Assembly: GCF_038397715.1 (NCBI RefSeq)
Contig: NZ_CP151633.1
Location: 310,001 to 374,000 of the forward strand
Direction: 5' to 3'
DNA: 64,000 bases
Source of the DNA: Microbacterium sp. LWO14-1.2
Lineage (GTDB): Bacteria; Actinomycetota; Actinomycetes; Actinomycetales; Microbacteriaceae
The position numbers and the translations under genes are program-made. Under the pieces are notes generated by a model. The model worked only from the letters and a program-made list of their open reading frames with translations. It did not search any database and was not told where the DNA came from. How positions within the stretch are numbered: position 1 is the stretch's first letter; each line of letters opens with the position of its first letter. This document shows, piece by piece, positions 1-7,265 of the stretch.

Positions 1-892
1 GGACGTCCTTCACGAGGTCGAGCTCGTCCTCGATCAGGGCGGCCTCCCACTCCTCCGGTCCGACGAGGGGCAGACGCACGCGCGGGCTCGAGATGCGGCC
101 GAGCCCGTGCAGGATGTACTTCGCCGCGACCGTGCCCGGCACGTGGGTCATGACCGCGCGGACGAGCGGCTCGAGGCGCTTGTGCTCGGCGGTCGCGGCG
201 GCGAGGTCTCCGCGGTTCACGGCGTCGACGATGGTCCGATAGGGCGTCGCGGCGATGTTGGCCGTCACACCGATCATGCCGGTCGCACCGATCGCGAGGT
301 GCGGCAGCACGTTCGCGTCATCCCCGGAGAAGTACATGAGGTCGGTCTGGTTGAGTACGCGGCTCACCTCGGAGAAGTCGCCCTTGGCGTCCTTCACCGC
401 GAGGATGTTCGGGTGCTTCGCGAGACGCAGGATCGTCTCGTACTTGATGGGCACTCCCGTGCGGCCGGGGATGTCGTACAGGATCACCGGGAGATCGGTC
501 GCGTCCGCGACGAGCCGGAAGTGCGTGAGGATGCCCGCCTGCGTCGGCTTGTTGTAGTACGGCGTGACGATCATGATGCCGTCGGCGCCGGCCTTCTCGC
601 TCGCCTTGTAGAGCTCGATCGCGTGGGCGGTCTCGTTCGAGCCGCCACCCGTGACGATCTTCGCGCGACCGGCCGAGACGGACTTGCCGACCTCGACGAG
701 CTTGAGCTTCTCGGGGTCCGTCAGGGTCGAGGTCTCGCCGGTCGTTCCCGTCACGACGATGCCGTCCGCGCCAGCGGTGATCACGTCATCGATGTGCTTC
801 TCGACGGCGGGCCAGTCGACTTCGCCGTCGGCGGTCATGGGGGTGACCAGCGCGACGAGAACCTGTCCGAAAGGGTTGCCCGAGTGCGTCAT
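1..892 (-). CDS. dapA: 4-hydroxy-tetrahydrodipicolinate synthase, C-terminus cut by window edge
   Basis: Cytosolic class I aldolase-type enzyme that condenses pyruvate with aspartate semialdehyde, opening the diaminopimelate/lysine branch. 297 residues are visible from the ATG at 892 and the frame is still open at the left edge; the family is usually about 290-325 residues, so little is missing. Seen: GTTGE near residue 49, the catalytic Tyr in ILYDIPGRTG (about 139) and the Schiff-base Lys in LAVKDAKGD (about 167). A small unrecognised ORF lies 27 nt upstream on the same strand. dapB is also in the window, about 5 kb away on the same strand, but not in the same operon. Confidence 0.95.
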   Translation of the reverse strand, partial: MTHSGNPFGQVLVALVTPMTADGEVDWPAVEKHIDDVITAGADGIVVTGTTGETSTLTDPEKLKLVEVGKSVSAGRAKIVTGGGSNETAHAIELYKASEKAGADGIMIVTPYYNKPTQAGILTHFRLVADATDLPVILYDIPGRTGVPIKYETILRLAKHPNILAVKDAKGDFSEVSRVLNQTDLMYFSGDDANVLPHLAIGATGMIGVTANIAATPYRTIVDAVNRGDLAAATAEHKRLEPLVRAVMTHVPGTVAAKYILHGLGRISSPRVRLPLVGPEEWEAALIEDELDLVKDV

Positions 893-919
893 GCTCCCAG
901 CGTATCGGTCGGCCGGGGT

Positions 920-1144
920 CTATGCGGACGCTGCGGGACGGATGACGTCGCCCCGCCGCCACGTGATGGTCAACACATCCTCCACCGCGAACTCCGTCGC
1001 GCTCACCGCCATCGAGAGGTCGCCGGCGGGGCGCACGGCGGCTCCGTCGGCCGTCATCGCTGCGAGACGCGCAGCCTCCGCCTCGTTGCGGCGCCGCAGC
1101 TTCTCGTTCGCGTCCTGCGTCTCGCGCTCCTGCCGAACAGCCAT
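920..1144 (-). CDS. Small hypothetical protein upstream of dapA
   Basis: I do not recognise this 74-residue ORF. Its first 30 residues are charged and likely helical (Glu/Arg/Ala-rich); the rest has alternating hydrophobic residues that could form a few beta strands (VEDVLTITWRRGDVI). It starts with ATG at 1144, with a weak GGAG about 9 nt upstream, and ends 27 nt before dapA, so it could be the first gene of a dapA transcript. It is divergent from the NUDIX gene, with only 41 nt between the starts. Coding status rests on position and composition only; a non-coding leader of dapA is the alternative. Confidence 0.45.
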   Translation of the reverse strand: MAVRQERETQDANEKLRRRNEAEAARLAAMTADGAAVRPAGDLSMAVSATEFAVEDVLTITWRRGDVIRPAASA

Positions 1145-1172
1145 CCCACGACTCCGATCCCACGGAGACGCC

Positions 1173-1178
1173 TAGGCT
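1173..1178 (+). promoter_or_regulatory. -10 box TAGGCT of a leaderless transcript (NUDIX gene)
   Basis: TAGGCT lies 7 nt before the ATG at 1186 and no Shine-Dalgarno is present, the arrangement known for leaderless actinobacterial mRNAs. Confidence 0.6.
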
Positions 1179-1185
1179 CTGACGC

Positions 1186-1728
1186 ATGAGATGGGTCACG
1201 CACGAGTCCTCGACGGTCTACGAGAACCCCTGGATCTCGGTACGAGAGGATCGGGTGACCGGCCCCGGCGGCGACGGGATCTACGGAGTGGTGACGATGC
1301 GCAATCCGGCGGTGTTCGTCGTCGCGGTCGACGAGCAGGACCGCGTGTGCCTCGTCACGCTCGAGCGCTACACCACCGGCATCTCGATCGAGGTGCCGGC
1401 CGGCGGCAGCGACGGCGAGGACCCGCTCGTCGCCGCACAGCGCGAATTGGCGGAGGAGACCGGGTTCGAGGCGGCCGACTGGATTCCGATCGGCACGATG
1501 AACGCCCTCAACGGCATCGCCGCGGCACCCGAGCACGTCTTCCTCGCGCGCGAGCTCCGCCCGATCGCTCATGCGGACGCGCACGCACAGGACGAGGAGG
1601 GCATCGACGTGGTCGCCTGGGTCCCGTTCGCGGAGGTGCTGGCCATGATCGCCGGCGGGCGCATCACGGACGGCGAGACCGTCGCCGCGATCGCCATGGC
1701 CGGGATCCGACTCGGTCGGTTCCTCTGA
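1186..1728 (+). CDS. NUDIX hydrolase, ADP-ribose pyrophosphatase-like
   Basis: 180-residue NUDIX protein expected to hydrolyse a nucleoside diphosphate-X substrate such as ADP-ribose; the substrate cannot be read from sequence. The NUDIX box is visible around residues 70-95 with the core RELAEETGF supplying the metal-binding Glu residues; the N-terminal half of the box (GGSDGE) is one residue shorter than the textbook spacing. The length and the domain without extra fusions fit the ADPRase/NudF-like group. The start at 1186 is supported by the TAGGCT box 7 nt upstream. It converges on an SDR gene; the two stop codons lie in the two arms of one short hairpin. Confidence 0.88.
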   Translation: MRWVTHESSTVYENPWISVREDRVTGPGGDGIYGVVTMRNPAVFVVAVDEQDRVCLVTLERYTTGISIEVPAGGSDGEDPLVAAQRELAEETGFEAADWIPIGTMNALNGIAAAPEHVFLARELRPIAHADAHAQDEEGIDVVAWVPFAEVLAMIAGGRITDGETVAAIAMAGIRLGRFL

Positions 1729-1742
1729 CGATCCGCGTCAGA
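1724..1742. terminator. Short hairpin holding both convergent stop codons
   Basis: Perfect 7-bp inverted repeat TCTGACG / CGTCAGA with a 5-nt loop. The NUDIX stop lies in the left arm and the SDR stop in the right arm. There is no T-run, so termination efficiency is doubtful. Confidence 0.4.
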
Positions 1743-2499
1743 CGCGGCCTCGACGGGCGATACGTGCCGTCAGAGACGTCGGCAGCACGCGCGTCAACAG
1801 CACGAGGGCCTTGTAGCGGAACGACGGGATCGACACCGGCCTGCCCAGTGCCGCGTCACGCAGACCCTCGCGCACGACGGTTCGTGCATCGAGCCACATG
1901 AACGCCGGCACGCCCTCCTGCCCCGGTGGCAGCCCCATGCGCTCGTGGAAGGAGGTGTGCGTGAACCCGGGGCACACCGCGGTCACACTCACGCCGTCGG
2001 CGGCGTACTCGGTGTTCGCCCAGCGGCTGAAACCGATCAGCCAGCTCTTGCACGCGGAGTACGTCGAGCGGGAGATGAACCCGGCGACCGAGGCCACATT
2101 GACGATGCGTCCGCCGCGGCCCCGCATCGTCTGCAGCGCAGCGTGCATGAGGCGCATCGACGCCTCGACGTGCACGCGCAGGTGCCGCACCTCGTCGTCG
2201 ATGTCGTTGTCGGCGAACTGCAGAGGCAAGCCGAATCCGGCGTTGTTCACCAGCAGGTCGACCGGGTCGTCGACATCGCGCAGTCGCGCCGCGACGCTGC
2301 CGACACCTGCCTCGTCAGCCAGATCGGCGACCAGCACCTCGACCGCGACGCCGTGCTCGCTGCGCAGATCGGCCGCGAGGTCTTCGAGCGCTCCGGCCGA
2401 GCGCGCCACGAGCACGAGGTCGGCGCGGCGACGCGCGAGCTGACGGGCGAACTCCTCGCCCAGGCCGGCACTCGCACCGGTGATCAGCGCGGTGGGCAT
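1738..2499 (-). CDS. Short-chain dehydrogenase/reductase (SDR), third gene of thyA-folA-SDR operon
   Basis: 253-residue classical SDR, an NAD(P)H-dependent oxidoreductase of unknown substrate. Seen: cofactor motif TGASAGLG near residue 7, NNAG near 90, catalytic Ser in the VASVAGF segment, and the active-site motif as Y-S-A-C-K near 153, where SDRs carry YxxxK. PG after the active site is also present. The start ATG at 2499 shares its A with the folA stop (TGATG), so translation is probably coupled to folA. A C-terminal basic tail (TARIARRGRV) is typical of YqjQ/DltE-like SDRs. A reductase next to folA/thyA could suggest a pterin substrate, but that is speculation. Confidence 0.9.
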   Translation of the reverse strand: MPTALITGASAGLGEEFARQLARRRADLVLVARSAGALEDLAADLRSEHGVAVEVLVADLADEAGVGSVAARLRDVDDPVDLLVNNAGFGLPLQFADNDIDDEVRHLRVHVEASMRLMHAALQTMRGRGGRIVNVASVAGFISRSTYSACKSWLIGFSRWANTEYAADGVSVTAVCPGFTHTSFHERMGLPPGQEGVPAFMWLDARTVVREGLRDAALGRPVSIPSFRYKALVLLTRVLPTSLTARIARRGRV

Positions 2500-2975
2500 C
2501 AGCGCTCGTAACCCAGGAAGCGGTAGCGGATACCGGTGCGGGAGGTCAGCCACTCCCCCTCGTCGACGACGCGCCACCCCGCGGTCGACGGGGCGAAAGC
2601 ATCTCCGTCGACCTCGAGATCGAGCTCTGTCACCTCGAGACGGTCGGCGTCGCCGATCACCTGGCGGAAGATCTCGGCGCCGCCGATGATCCAGACGCGG
2701 TCGTGACCGCGGACGGCGTCCGTCACCGTCGCCGCACGATGCGCACCCTCTGTCGACCAATCCTGCTGGCGGGTGATGACCACGTTCTCGCGGCCGGGCA
2801 GCGGTCGGAAGCGCTCCGGGAGCGAATCCCACGTCTTGCGCCCCATGATCACGGGGGCACCCATCGTCACGTCCTTGAAGTGCGCGAGATCTTCGGGCAC
2901 GTTCCACGGCATCCCGCCCTCGGCTCCGATGACACCGCCCGCCGCCTGCGCCCAGACCAGCCCGACCCAGGTCAT
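2499..2975 (-). CDS. folA: Dihydrofolate reductase
   Basis: 158-residue DHFR regenerating tetrahydrofolate with NADPH; partner of thymidylate synthase, which makes dihydrofolate. Seen: N-terminal [13 protein letters not shown], the substrate-loop [15 protein letters not shown] with acidic residue in place, [10 protein letters not shown] (NADPH binding), and IIGGAEIF near residue 98. Start ATG at 2975 overlaps the thyA stop by 4 nt (ATGA), and its own stop overlaps the SDR start, so the three genes form one coupled operon. Normal length. Confidence 0.96.
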   Translation of the reverse strand: MTWVGLVWAQAAGGVIGAEGGMPWNVPEDLAHFKDVTMGAPVIMGRKTWDSLPERFRPLPGRENVVITRQQDWSTEGAHRAATVTDAVRGHDRVWIIGGAEIFRQVIGDADRLEVTELDLEVDGDAFAPSTAGWRVVDEGEWLTSRTGIRYRFLGYER

Positions 2976-3781
2976 ACCGCCACCGCCGCGCGGATCGGAG
3001 CGTGGTGCTGGTAGTCCTCGACGACGAAGTCGTCGTACTCGTAGTCGAACACCGAGTCGGGAGTGCGCGCGAACCGCAGAGTCGGGTACGGGAAAGGCTC
3101 GCGGGTCAGCTGCTCGCGCACCTGCTCCCGGTGGTTGTCGTAGATGTGGCAGTCGCCGCCGGTCCAGACGAAGTCCCCCGGCTCGAGACCGACCTGCTGC
3201 GCGATCATCATCGTCAGCAGCGCGTACGAGGCGATGTTGAACGGCACCCCGAGGAACAGATCCGCGCTGCGCTGGTACAGCTGGCAGGACAGGCGTCCGT
3301 CCGCCACGTAGAACTGGAACAGCGCATGGCACGGGGCCAGCGCCATGTCGGGGATGTCGGCCGGATTCCAGGCCGACACGATCAGACGGCGGGAGTCCGG
3401 CGTCTGACGGATCTGCTCGATCACCTGGGACAGCTGATCGATGCTCTCGCCGTCGGGAGTCGGCCAGGAGCGCCACTGCACGCCGTACACGGGCCCGAGG
3501 TCGCCCTCGGCATCCGCCCACTCGTCCCAGATGGTCACGCCGTGATCCTGCAGCCAGCGCACGTTGGAATCGCCGCGGAGGAACCACAGCAGCTCGTACG
3601 CGATGGACTTGAAATGCACGCGCTTCGTGGTGATCAGCGGGAAGCCCTGCGAGAGGTCGAAGCGGATCTGCCGACCGAACACGCTCGTGGTGCCCGTCCC
3701 CGTGCGATCGGACTTGTGCGTGCCGTGCTCCAGCACGTCGCGGAGCAGGTCTTCATACGGCGTCGGGACGGCTGCGCTCAT
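2972..3781 (-). CDS. thyA: Thymidylate synthase
   Basis: 269-residue folate-dependent thymidylate synthase: dUMP plus methylene-tetrahydrofolate gives dTMP and dihydrofolate. Seen: RTGTGT phosphate-binding Arg near the N-terminus, the WFLRGDSN segment, the nucleophile Cys in [11 protein letters not shown] (about residue 148), [13 protein letters not shown] and a YDNHREQ segment. I prefer the start at 3781 over the ATG ten codons upstream because a TAGTCT box sits 7 nt before it, suggesting a leaderless transcript. First gene of the thyA-folA-SDR operon. Confidence 0.96.
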   Translation of the reverse strand: MSAAVPTPYEDLLRDVLEHGTHKSDRTGTGTTSVFGRQIRFDLSQGFPLITTKRVHFKSIAYELLWFLRGDSNVRWLQDHGVTIWDEWADAEGDLGPVYGVQWRSWPTPDGESIDQLSQVIEQIRQTPDSRRLIVSAWNPADIPDMALAPCHALFQFYVADGRLSCQLYQRSADLFLGVPFNIASYALLTMMIAQQVGLEPGDFVWTGGDCHIYDNHREQVREQLTREPFPYPTLRFARTPDSVFDYEYDDFVVEDYQHHAPIRAAVAV

Positions 3782-3788
3782 GTCAGCC

Positions 3789-3794
3789 AGACTA
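3789..3794 (-). promoter_or_regulatory. -10 box TAGTCT of a leaderless transcript (thyA)
   Basis: On the minus strand TAGTCT is followed by 7 nt and then the ATG at 3781. It decides the thyA start against the in-frame ATG at 3811, which it would exclude from the transcript. Confidence 0.55.
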
Positions 3795-3865
3795 CCCGCC
3801 GCCGGCGACATCGGAGCGGTCCGTCACGGTCGGAAACATCGCGTCCACCCCGCCCGCAGCAGGTT

Positions 3866-3871
3866 TACGCT
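3866..3871 (+). promoter_or_regulatory. -10 box TACGCT of a leaderless transcript (thioredoxin-like gene)
   Basis: TACGCT followed by 6 nt and the ATG at 3878; no Shine-Dalgarno. Confidence 0.5.
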
Positions 3872-3877
3872 CGACGC

Positions 3878-4288
3878 ATGTCACCCGGACTCGCGCTCGC
3901 CATCGCGGGAGCACTCGTCGTCCTCGCGATCGTCGCAGGGCTGGTGGTCCGTGCGCGAGACGGCCGCCGCAGCGCAGCCTCCGGGCTCCGTTTCGATCCC
4001 TCAGACGGGGGCGCGCCGCTCGCGGAGCGCGCCACGCTCGTGCAGTTCAGCACCGAGTTCTGCACACGCTGCCCGCAGGTGCGGCGTCTGCTGACCTCCT
4101 ACGCCGATCAGGACGACTCCGTCGCCCACGTCGAGGTCGACCTCACGCATCGCCCCGACCTGTCGTCCCGCTACCGGGTGCTGCAGACCCCCACGACCTT
4201 CGTCGTCGACCGGTCGGGTGCCGTGCGCGCCCGATTCCACGGCGTGCCGCGCCCCGCGGCCCTGACCGAGGCACTCGCCGCCCTCTGA
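3878..4288 (+). CDS. Membrane-anchored thioredoxin-family protein
   Basis: 136 residues: one N-terminal membrane segment (about residues 3-23, Ala/Val/Leu-rich), then a thioredoxin fold. The redox motif is CTRC (FSTEFCTRCPQV, about residues 63-66), and the cis-Pro region reads LQTPTTFVV, both as expected for a thioredoxin. The topology puts the domain on one face of the membrane; with a short N-out stub and RARDGRR after the segment, the cytoplasmic side is more likely. The next gene (21 nt away) is DUF4395, another CxxC membrane protein often found beside such thioredoxins, and OsmC follows. A role in thiol or peroxide handling is inferred from this context. Confidence 0.85.
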   Translation: MSPGLALAIAGALVVLAIVAGLVVRARDGRRSAASGLRFDPSDGGAPLAERATLVQFSTEFCTRCPQVRRLLTSYADQDDSVAHVEVDLTHRPDLSSRYRVLQTPTTFVVDRSGAVRARFHGVPRPAALTEALAAL

Positions 4289-4308
4289 CGCGGCAGACAG
4301 GAGCAGAG

Positions 4309-4809
4309 ATGAGCACTCCCGCCGGCATCGACCCTCGCGGACCGCGCTTCGCCGCCACGATCACGACCGCGCTGCTGCTCGTGGCCACCTTCCTCGGCCT
4401 CGTCGGCACCTCGCCCGACGCCGCTGCGTCGACGCTGGGGCAGCGTGCCCTCGACCCCGCCTTCCTGCTGGCTGTCGTCATCGCCGCACTGTTCCTGTGG
4501 AGCGTCGTCTCGCCCGCGACCGCACCGTGGGGTGTGATCTTCCGCCGATTCGTGAGGCCGCGACTGACCCCGCCGTCGGAGCTCGAGGACCCTCGGCCTC
4601 CGCGGTTCGCCCAGGGCGTCGGCCTGTTCGTCGTCTCGGTGGGTCTCGTGCTCCACCTGCTCGGGGTGCCGTGGGCCCTGCCCATCGCGACGGCGGCGGC
4701 CTTCATCGCCGCGTTCCTCAACGCCGTGTTCTCGCTCTGCCTAGGCTGCCAGCTCTACCTGCTGCTCCAGCGCGCCGGCGTCCTCGGGCGGCCGACGTCG
4801 ACGATCTGA
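4309..4809 (+). CDS. DUF4395 integral membrane protein
   Basis: 166-residue membrane protein with about four transmembrane segments (roughly 14-33, 46-66, 99-117, 120-150). The opening IDPRGPRFAA and the segment PPRFAQGVG are the hallmarks I associate with DUF4395. A CLGC pair sits in the last membrane segment (LCLGCQLY), a conserved feature of the family that could exchange thiols with the CTRC thioredoxin encoded 21 nt upstream. Function of the family is not established. AGGAG precedes the start by 8 nt. Confidence 0.8.
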   Translation: MSTPAGIDPRGPRFAATITTALLLVATFLGLVGTSPDAAASTLGQRALDPAFLLAVVIAALFLWSVVSPATAPWGVIFRRFVRPRLTPPSELEDPRPPRFAQGVGLFVVSVGLVLHLLGVPWALPIATAAAFIAAFLNAVFSLCLGCQLYLLLQRAGVLGRPTSTI

Positions 4810-4858
4810 TCCCGGCGATCCTCGAGGTGCGACGGTTCCGTTGCGATGACCCGCTCGA

Positions 4859-4864
4859 TAGGCT
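4859..4864 (+). promoter_or_regulatory. Probable -10 box TAGGCT for osmC
   Basis: TAGGCT about 50 nt upstream of the OsmC start, leaving a short leader that carries the GGAGGA ribosome-binding site. Confidence 0.45.
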
Positions 4865-4913
4865 GACCGGACACGCGACGCGCACACCGAGCACCGCGAG
4901 AACCGGAGGAATC

Positions 4914-5339
4914 ATGCCCGTCACCAGCGAAGCCACCACCACCTGGACCGGATCCCTCGCGGAGGGCTCGGGCACCGTCGCCTTCTCGTCGTCGAACCTC
5001 GGCACCTTCCCGATCGACTGGAAGGCTCGCAGCGAGGGCAGCGACACGACCACCACGCCCGAGGAGCTCATCGCCGCGGCTCACGCCTCGTGCTTCAGCA
5101 TGGCCCTCTCGCACGCCCTGTCGGAGAACGGCACTCCGCCGGAGCGCGTCAACACCAGCGCTTCTGTCACCTTCAAGCCCGGCGTCGGCATCACCGGCAG
5201 CCACCTCAACGTCAACGCGGTGGTGCCGGGTCTGACGCCCGAGGCGTTCCAGGAGATCGCGGAGGGCGCGAAGACCGGATGCCCCGTGTCGCAGGCTCTG
5301 GCCGGCATCGACATCACCCTCGAGGCGACGCTGGCCTGA
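4914..5339 (+). CDS. OsmC/Ohr-family peroxiredoxin
   Basis: 141-residue OsmC-type protein that reduces organic hydroperoxides through a Cys pair. Seen: the Glu-containing TTTTPEELIAAAHASCFSM segment with the peroxidatic Cys (about residue 60), and the second Cys in GAKTGCPVSQAL (about 125), matching the OsmC spacing. The strong ribosome-binding site GGAGGA lies 4 nt before the ATG. It has its own probable promoter but follows the thioredoxin/DUF4395 pair on the same strand, making a likely redox group. The electron donor (lipoylated protein or a dithiol) cannot be read from sequence. Confidence 0.93.
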   Translation: MPVTSEATTTWTGSLAEGSGTVAFSSSNLGTFPIDWKARSEGSDTTTTPEELIAAAHASCFSMALSHALSENGTPPERVNTSASVTFKPGVGITGSHLNVNAVVPGLTPEAFQEIAEGAKTGCPVSQALAGIDITLEATLA

Positions 5340-5349
5340 TCTCGGCGCC

Positions 5350-5784
5350 TCAGCGACGGGCGAGCCTGATCGCCGCTCGGATGCTCGCCCGCGCATCCTT
5401 GCGGCGCCCGGAGGCATCCTGCACGACGCCGAGCCGGTAGCGTGCTCGCCAGTCGTCGGGCGCGGCGTCCGCCTCCGCCTCGTAGCGGGCGATGAGCGGA
5501 GCGGCATCCTCGGCGCGGAGTCGGCCGCTCGGGGTCAGCTCCGTCTCCGCCTCCGGCATCCCTCCCTCGGCGTCCAGTGTGCGCCCGAGGCGGTCCGCCG
5601 CGAAGCCGAACTGCATCTCACGGACGAGAGCCCAGGCGCCGAGCGGTGCGAGCACGAGGAGCGCGATCCCCATGCCGATCGACACGCCCGTGCCGACGGC
5701 GAAGAACATGACCGCGAGCCACACGGACACGGCGAGGTAGACCAGCAGCGATGCGGCCATGAGGCCGACCCCGATGCGCGACAT
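5350..5784 (-). CDS. Small membrane protein with TPR-like C-terminus, coupled to dapB
   Basis: 144 residues. Two hydrophobic segments (about 8-27 and 32-55) separated by a tight turn form a hairpin in the membrane. The C-terminal third (DDWRARYRLGVVQDASGRRKDARASIRAAIRLA) reads as one or two tetratricopeptide-like helix pairs. Start ATG at 5784 shares one base with the dapB stop (TGATG), so it is probably translated after dapB. I do not recognise a specific family; a scaffold or unknown function are both possible. Confidence 0.7.
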   Translation of the reverse strand: MSRIGVGLMAASLLVYLAVSVWLAVMFFAVGTGVSIGMGIALLVLAPLGAWALVREMQFGFAADRLGRTLDAEGGMPEAETELTPSGRLRAEDAAPLIARYEAEADAAPDDWRARYRLGVVQDASGRRKDARASIRAAIRLARR

Positions 5785-6524
5785 CACGAGCGGATGCCGA
5801 TGTCGATCATGCTCTCGAGTCCGATCACCACGCCGGAGGCCTGCGCCGCGTACGGCACAGCGAGGCGGATGCCCGGCGCATAGGCCAGAGCGGGCTCGAC
5901 GGTGTCGTGCACGAACGAGAGCGACTCCCCCGGCCCCGACAGGATGACCTCCTGCTTGGCGATGACGCCGGGCCGACGCAGCGAATGGACGGGGACCGTC
6001 GCGACCTGCTGGCCCCGCGCTCGCTGGTCGGCGTGCGGGGCGCTGACGGGTCCTCTGTCGGCCCGCGCCGCCGCGATGAGCTCGGCCGTGCGCACGGCGG
6101 TACCGCTGGGCGAATCGACCTTGCGCTCGTGATGCGCCTCGACGATCTCGGCCGAGGGGAAGAACGGAGCCGCTGCCGCGGCGAGAGCCGAGCCGAGCAC
6201 CGATCCGAGCGAGAAGTTCGGGATGAACACCACGCCGTTCCCGGCGTCGTCCACGAGCGGACGCACCAGCGCGATCCGTTCGGCCGACCACCCCGACGTC
6301 GCGACCAGCACGTTGATGCCGCGCTCGACCGCCGCCCGCACGACGTCGATGCTCACCTGCGGGGTCGTCGCGTCGACGACGAGGTCCGCGCCGTCGATCT
6401 CGGCGAGGTCGCTCGACGACGTGAGCACGCGGCTCACCTCGAATCCCTCCAGCCCGTCGATCACCGTGTGGATGATCGAGCCGAGCTTTCCGGTGCCGCC
6501 GACGAGAGCTACCTGCGTGGTCAT
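5784..6524 (-). CDS. dapB: 4-hydroxy-tetrahydrodipicolinate reductase
   Basis: 246-residue NAD(P)H-dependent reductase, second step of the diaminopimelate/lysine branch after DapA. Seen: N-terminal nucleotide-binding VALVGGTGKLG, DATTPQ near residue 52, and the substrate/catalytic stretch EAHHERKVDSPSGTA (about 129-143) with the conserved His pair, Lys and SGTA. The length matches actinobacterial DapB. Downstream gene overlaps its stop. Confidence 0.96.
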   Translation of the reverse strand: MTTQVALVGGTGKLGSIIHTVIDGLEGFEVSRVLTSSSDLAEIDGADLVVDATTPQVSIDVVRAAVERGINVLVATSGWSAERIALVRPLVDDAGNGVVFIPNFSLGSVLGSALAAAAAPFFPSAEIVEAHHERKVDSPSGTAVRTAELIAAARADRGPVSAPHADQRARGQQVATVPVHSLRRPGVIAKQEVILSGPGESLSFVHDTVEPALAYAPGIRLAVPYAAQASGVVIGLESMIDIGIRS

Positions 6525-6582
6525 GAGTCGAGTCTATTTCGCGGGCGGACGGCTGCCCGGCGGCTGGCCGTGCGACGCGGTA

Positions 6583-7185
6583 TCAGACCGGCATCGTGTC
6601 GGGAATGCCGGTGCGGAGCTCGACCGGAAGGTGCCCCGTGTCGTTGTGGGTGAGCAGCGTCCAGGGGCGTCCCTGCTTCTGCGCGATCACGGTCAGGCCG
6701 CAGTGCGCCTGATTCAGGGTCATCCACCGCCACTCGGGAGCCCCGAGCACCTCCCTGACGAACCAGGAGATGACGAAGTTGTGCGTGATGAGCACCTCGT
6801 GCACATCACCGGGTTTGCGCACGAGGAACTCGTTGACGGCATCCGCCATCTGTGCGCGGCCGGCCTCGATCTCGGCATCCGTGATCGAACCGAAGAAGGG
6901 CTCGAAGACGGCCGGAGTCTCCTCGGTCATCCCGGTCGGCACGCAGTCGAAAAGCAGGGCGGTCGGCTCCGGGTCGACCGACGGGAGACGGGCAGCGATC
7001 GCCCGCGCCGTCTCGTTGGCCCGAAGCAGCGGAGAGTGCCACACGGCATCGAGAGGGAGCCCCGAGAGCCGGTCGGCGATGAGCTCGGCCTGACGCGCTC
7101 CCCGGGGAGAGAGCGGACCGTCGGCGAGACCGTGCTCGGCATCCTGATGTTCGCCGTGCCTGACCAGGTATATGTAGTGCGTCAC
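6583..7185 (-). CDS. Histidine phosphatase family protein
   Basis: 200-residue phosphoglycerate mutase-like protein. The phosphohistidine motif LVRHGEH is at residues 7-13 and a second Arg-containing element lies in HSPLLRANETA; a late His occurs in VLITHNFVISW. The substrate is unknown; these proteins range from sugar-phosphate phosphatases to nucleotide phosphatases. The GTG start at 7185 is overlapped by the stop of a 6- to 9-codon upstream ORF, and a TAGGCT box lies about 45 nt upstream, so a coupled leader ORF is possible. Confidence 0.88.
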   Translation of the reverse strand: MTHYIYLVRHGEHQDAEHGLADGPLSPRGARQAELIADRLSGLPLDAVWHSPLLRANETARAIAARLPSVDPEPTALLFDCVPTGMTEETPAVFEPFFGSITDAEIEAGRAQMADAVNEFLVRKPGDVHEVLITHNFVISWFVREVLGAPEWRWMTLNQAHCGLTVIAQKQGRPWTLLTHNDTGHLPVELRTGIPDTMPV

Positions 7186-7211
7186 AAACTCGCTCGCTTC
7201 ATCGACAGCAT
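7182..7211 (-). CDS. Possible leader ORF of the histidine phosphatase gene
   Basis: ATG at 7211 (or in-frame ATG at 7202) opens a frame reading MLSMKRASL and stops at 7182, the TGA overlapping the GTG start of the phosphatase by 3 nt as GTGA. A GGGAGAG lies about 9 nt before the first ATG. Too short for any coding statistic; listed because of the exact overlap. Confidence 0.25.
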   Translation of the reverse strand: MLSMKRASL

Positions 7212-7228
7212 CCGTCGGGATCTCTCCC

Positions 7229-7234
7229 AGCCTA
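7229..7234 (-). promoter_or_regulatory. Probable -10 box TAGGCT for the histidine phosphatase
   Basis: TAGGCT on the minus strand, about 44 nt before the GTG start, giving a short leader that contains the mini-ORF. Confidence 0.45.
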
Positions 7235-7265
7235 TGTCAGGTCTGTGAGAGAGGCGGGAGGACGC

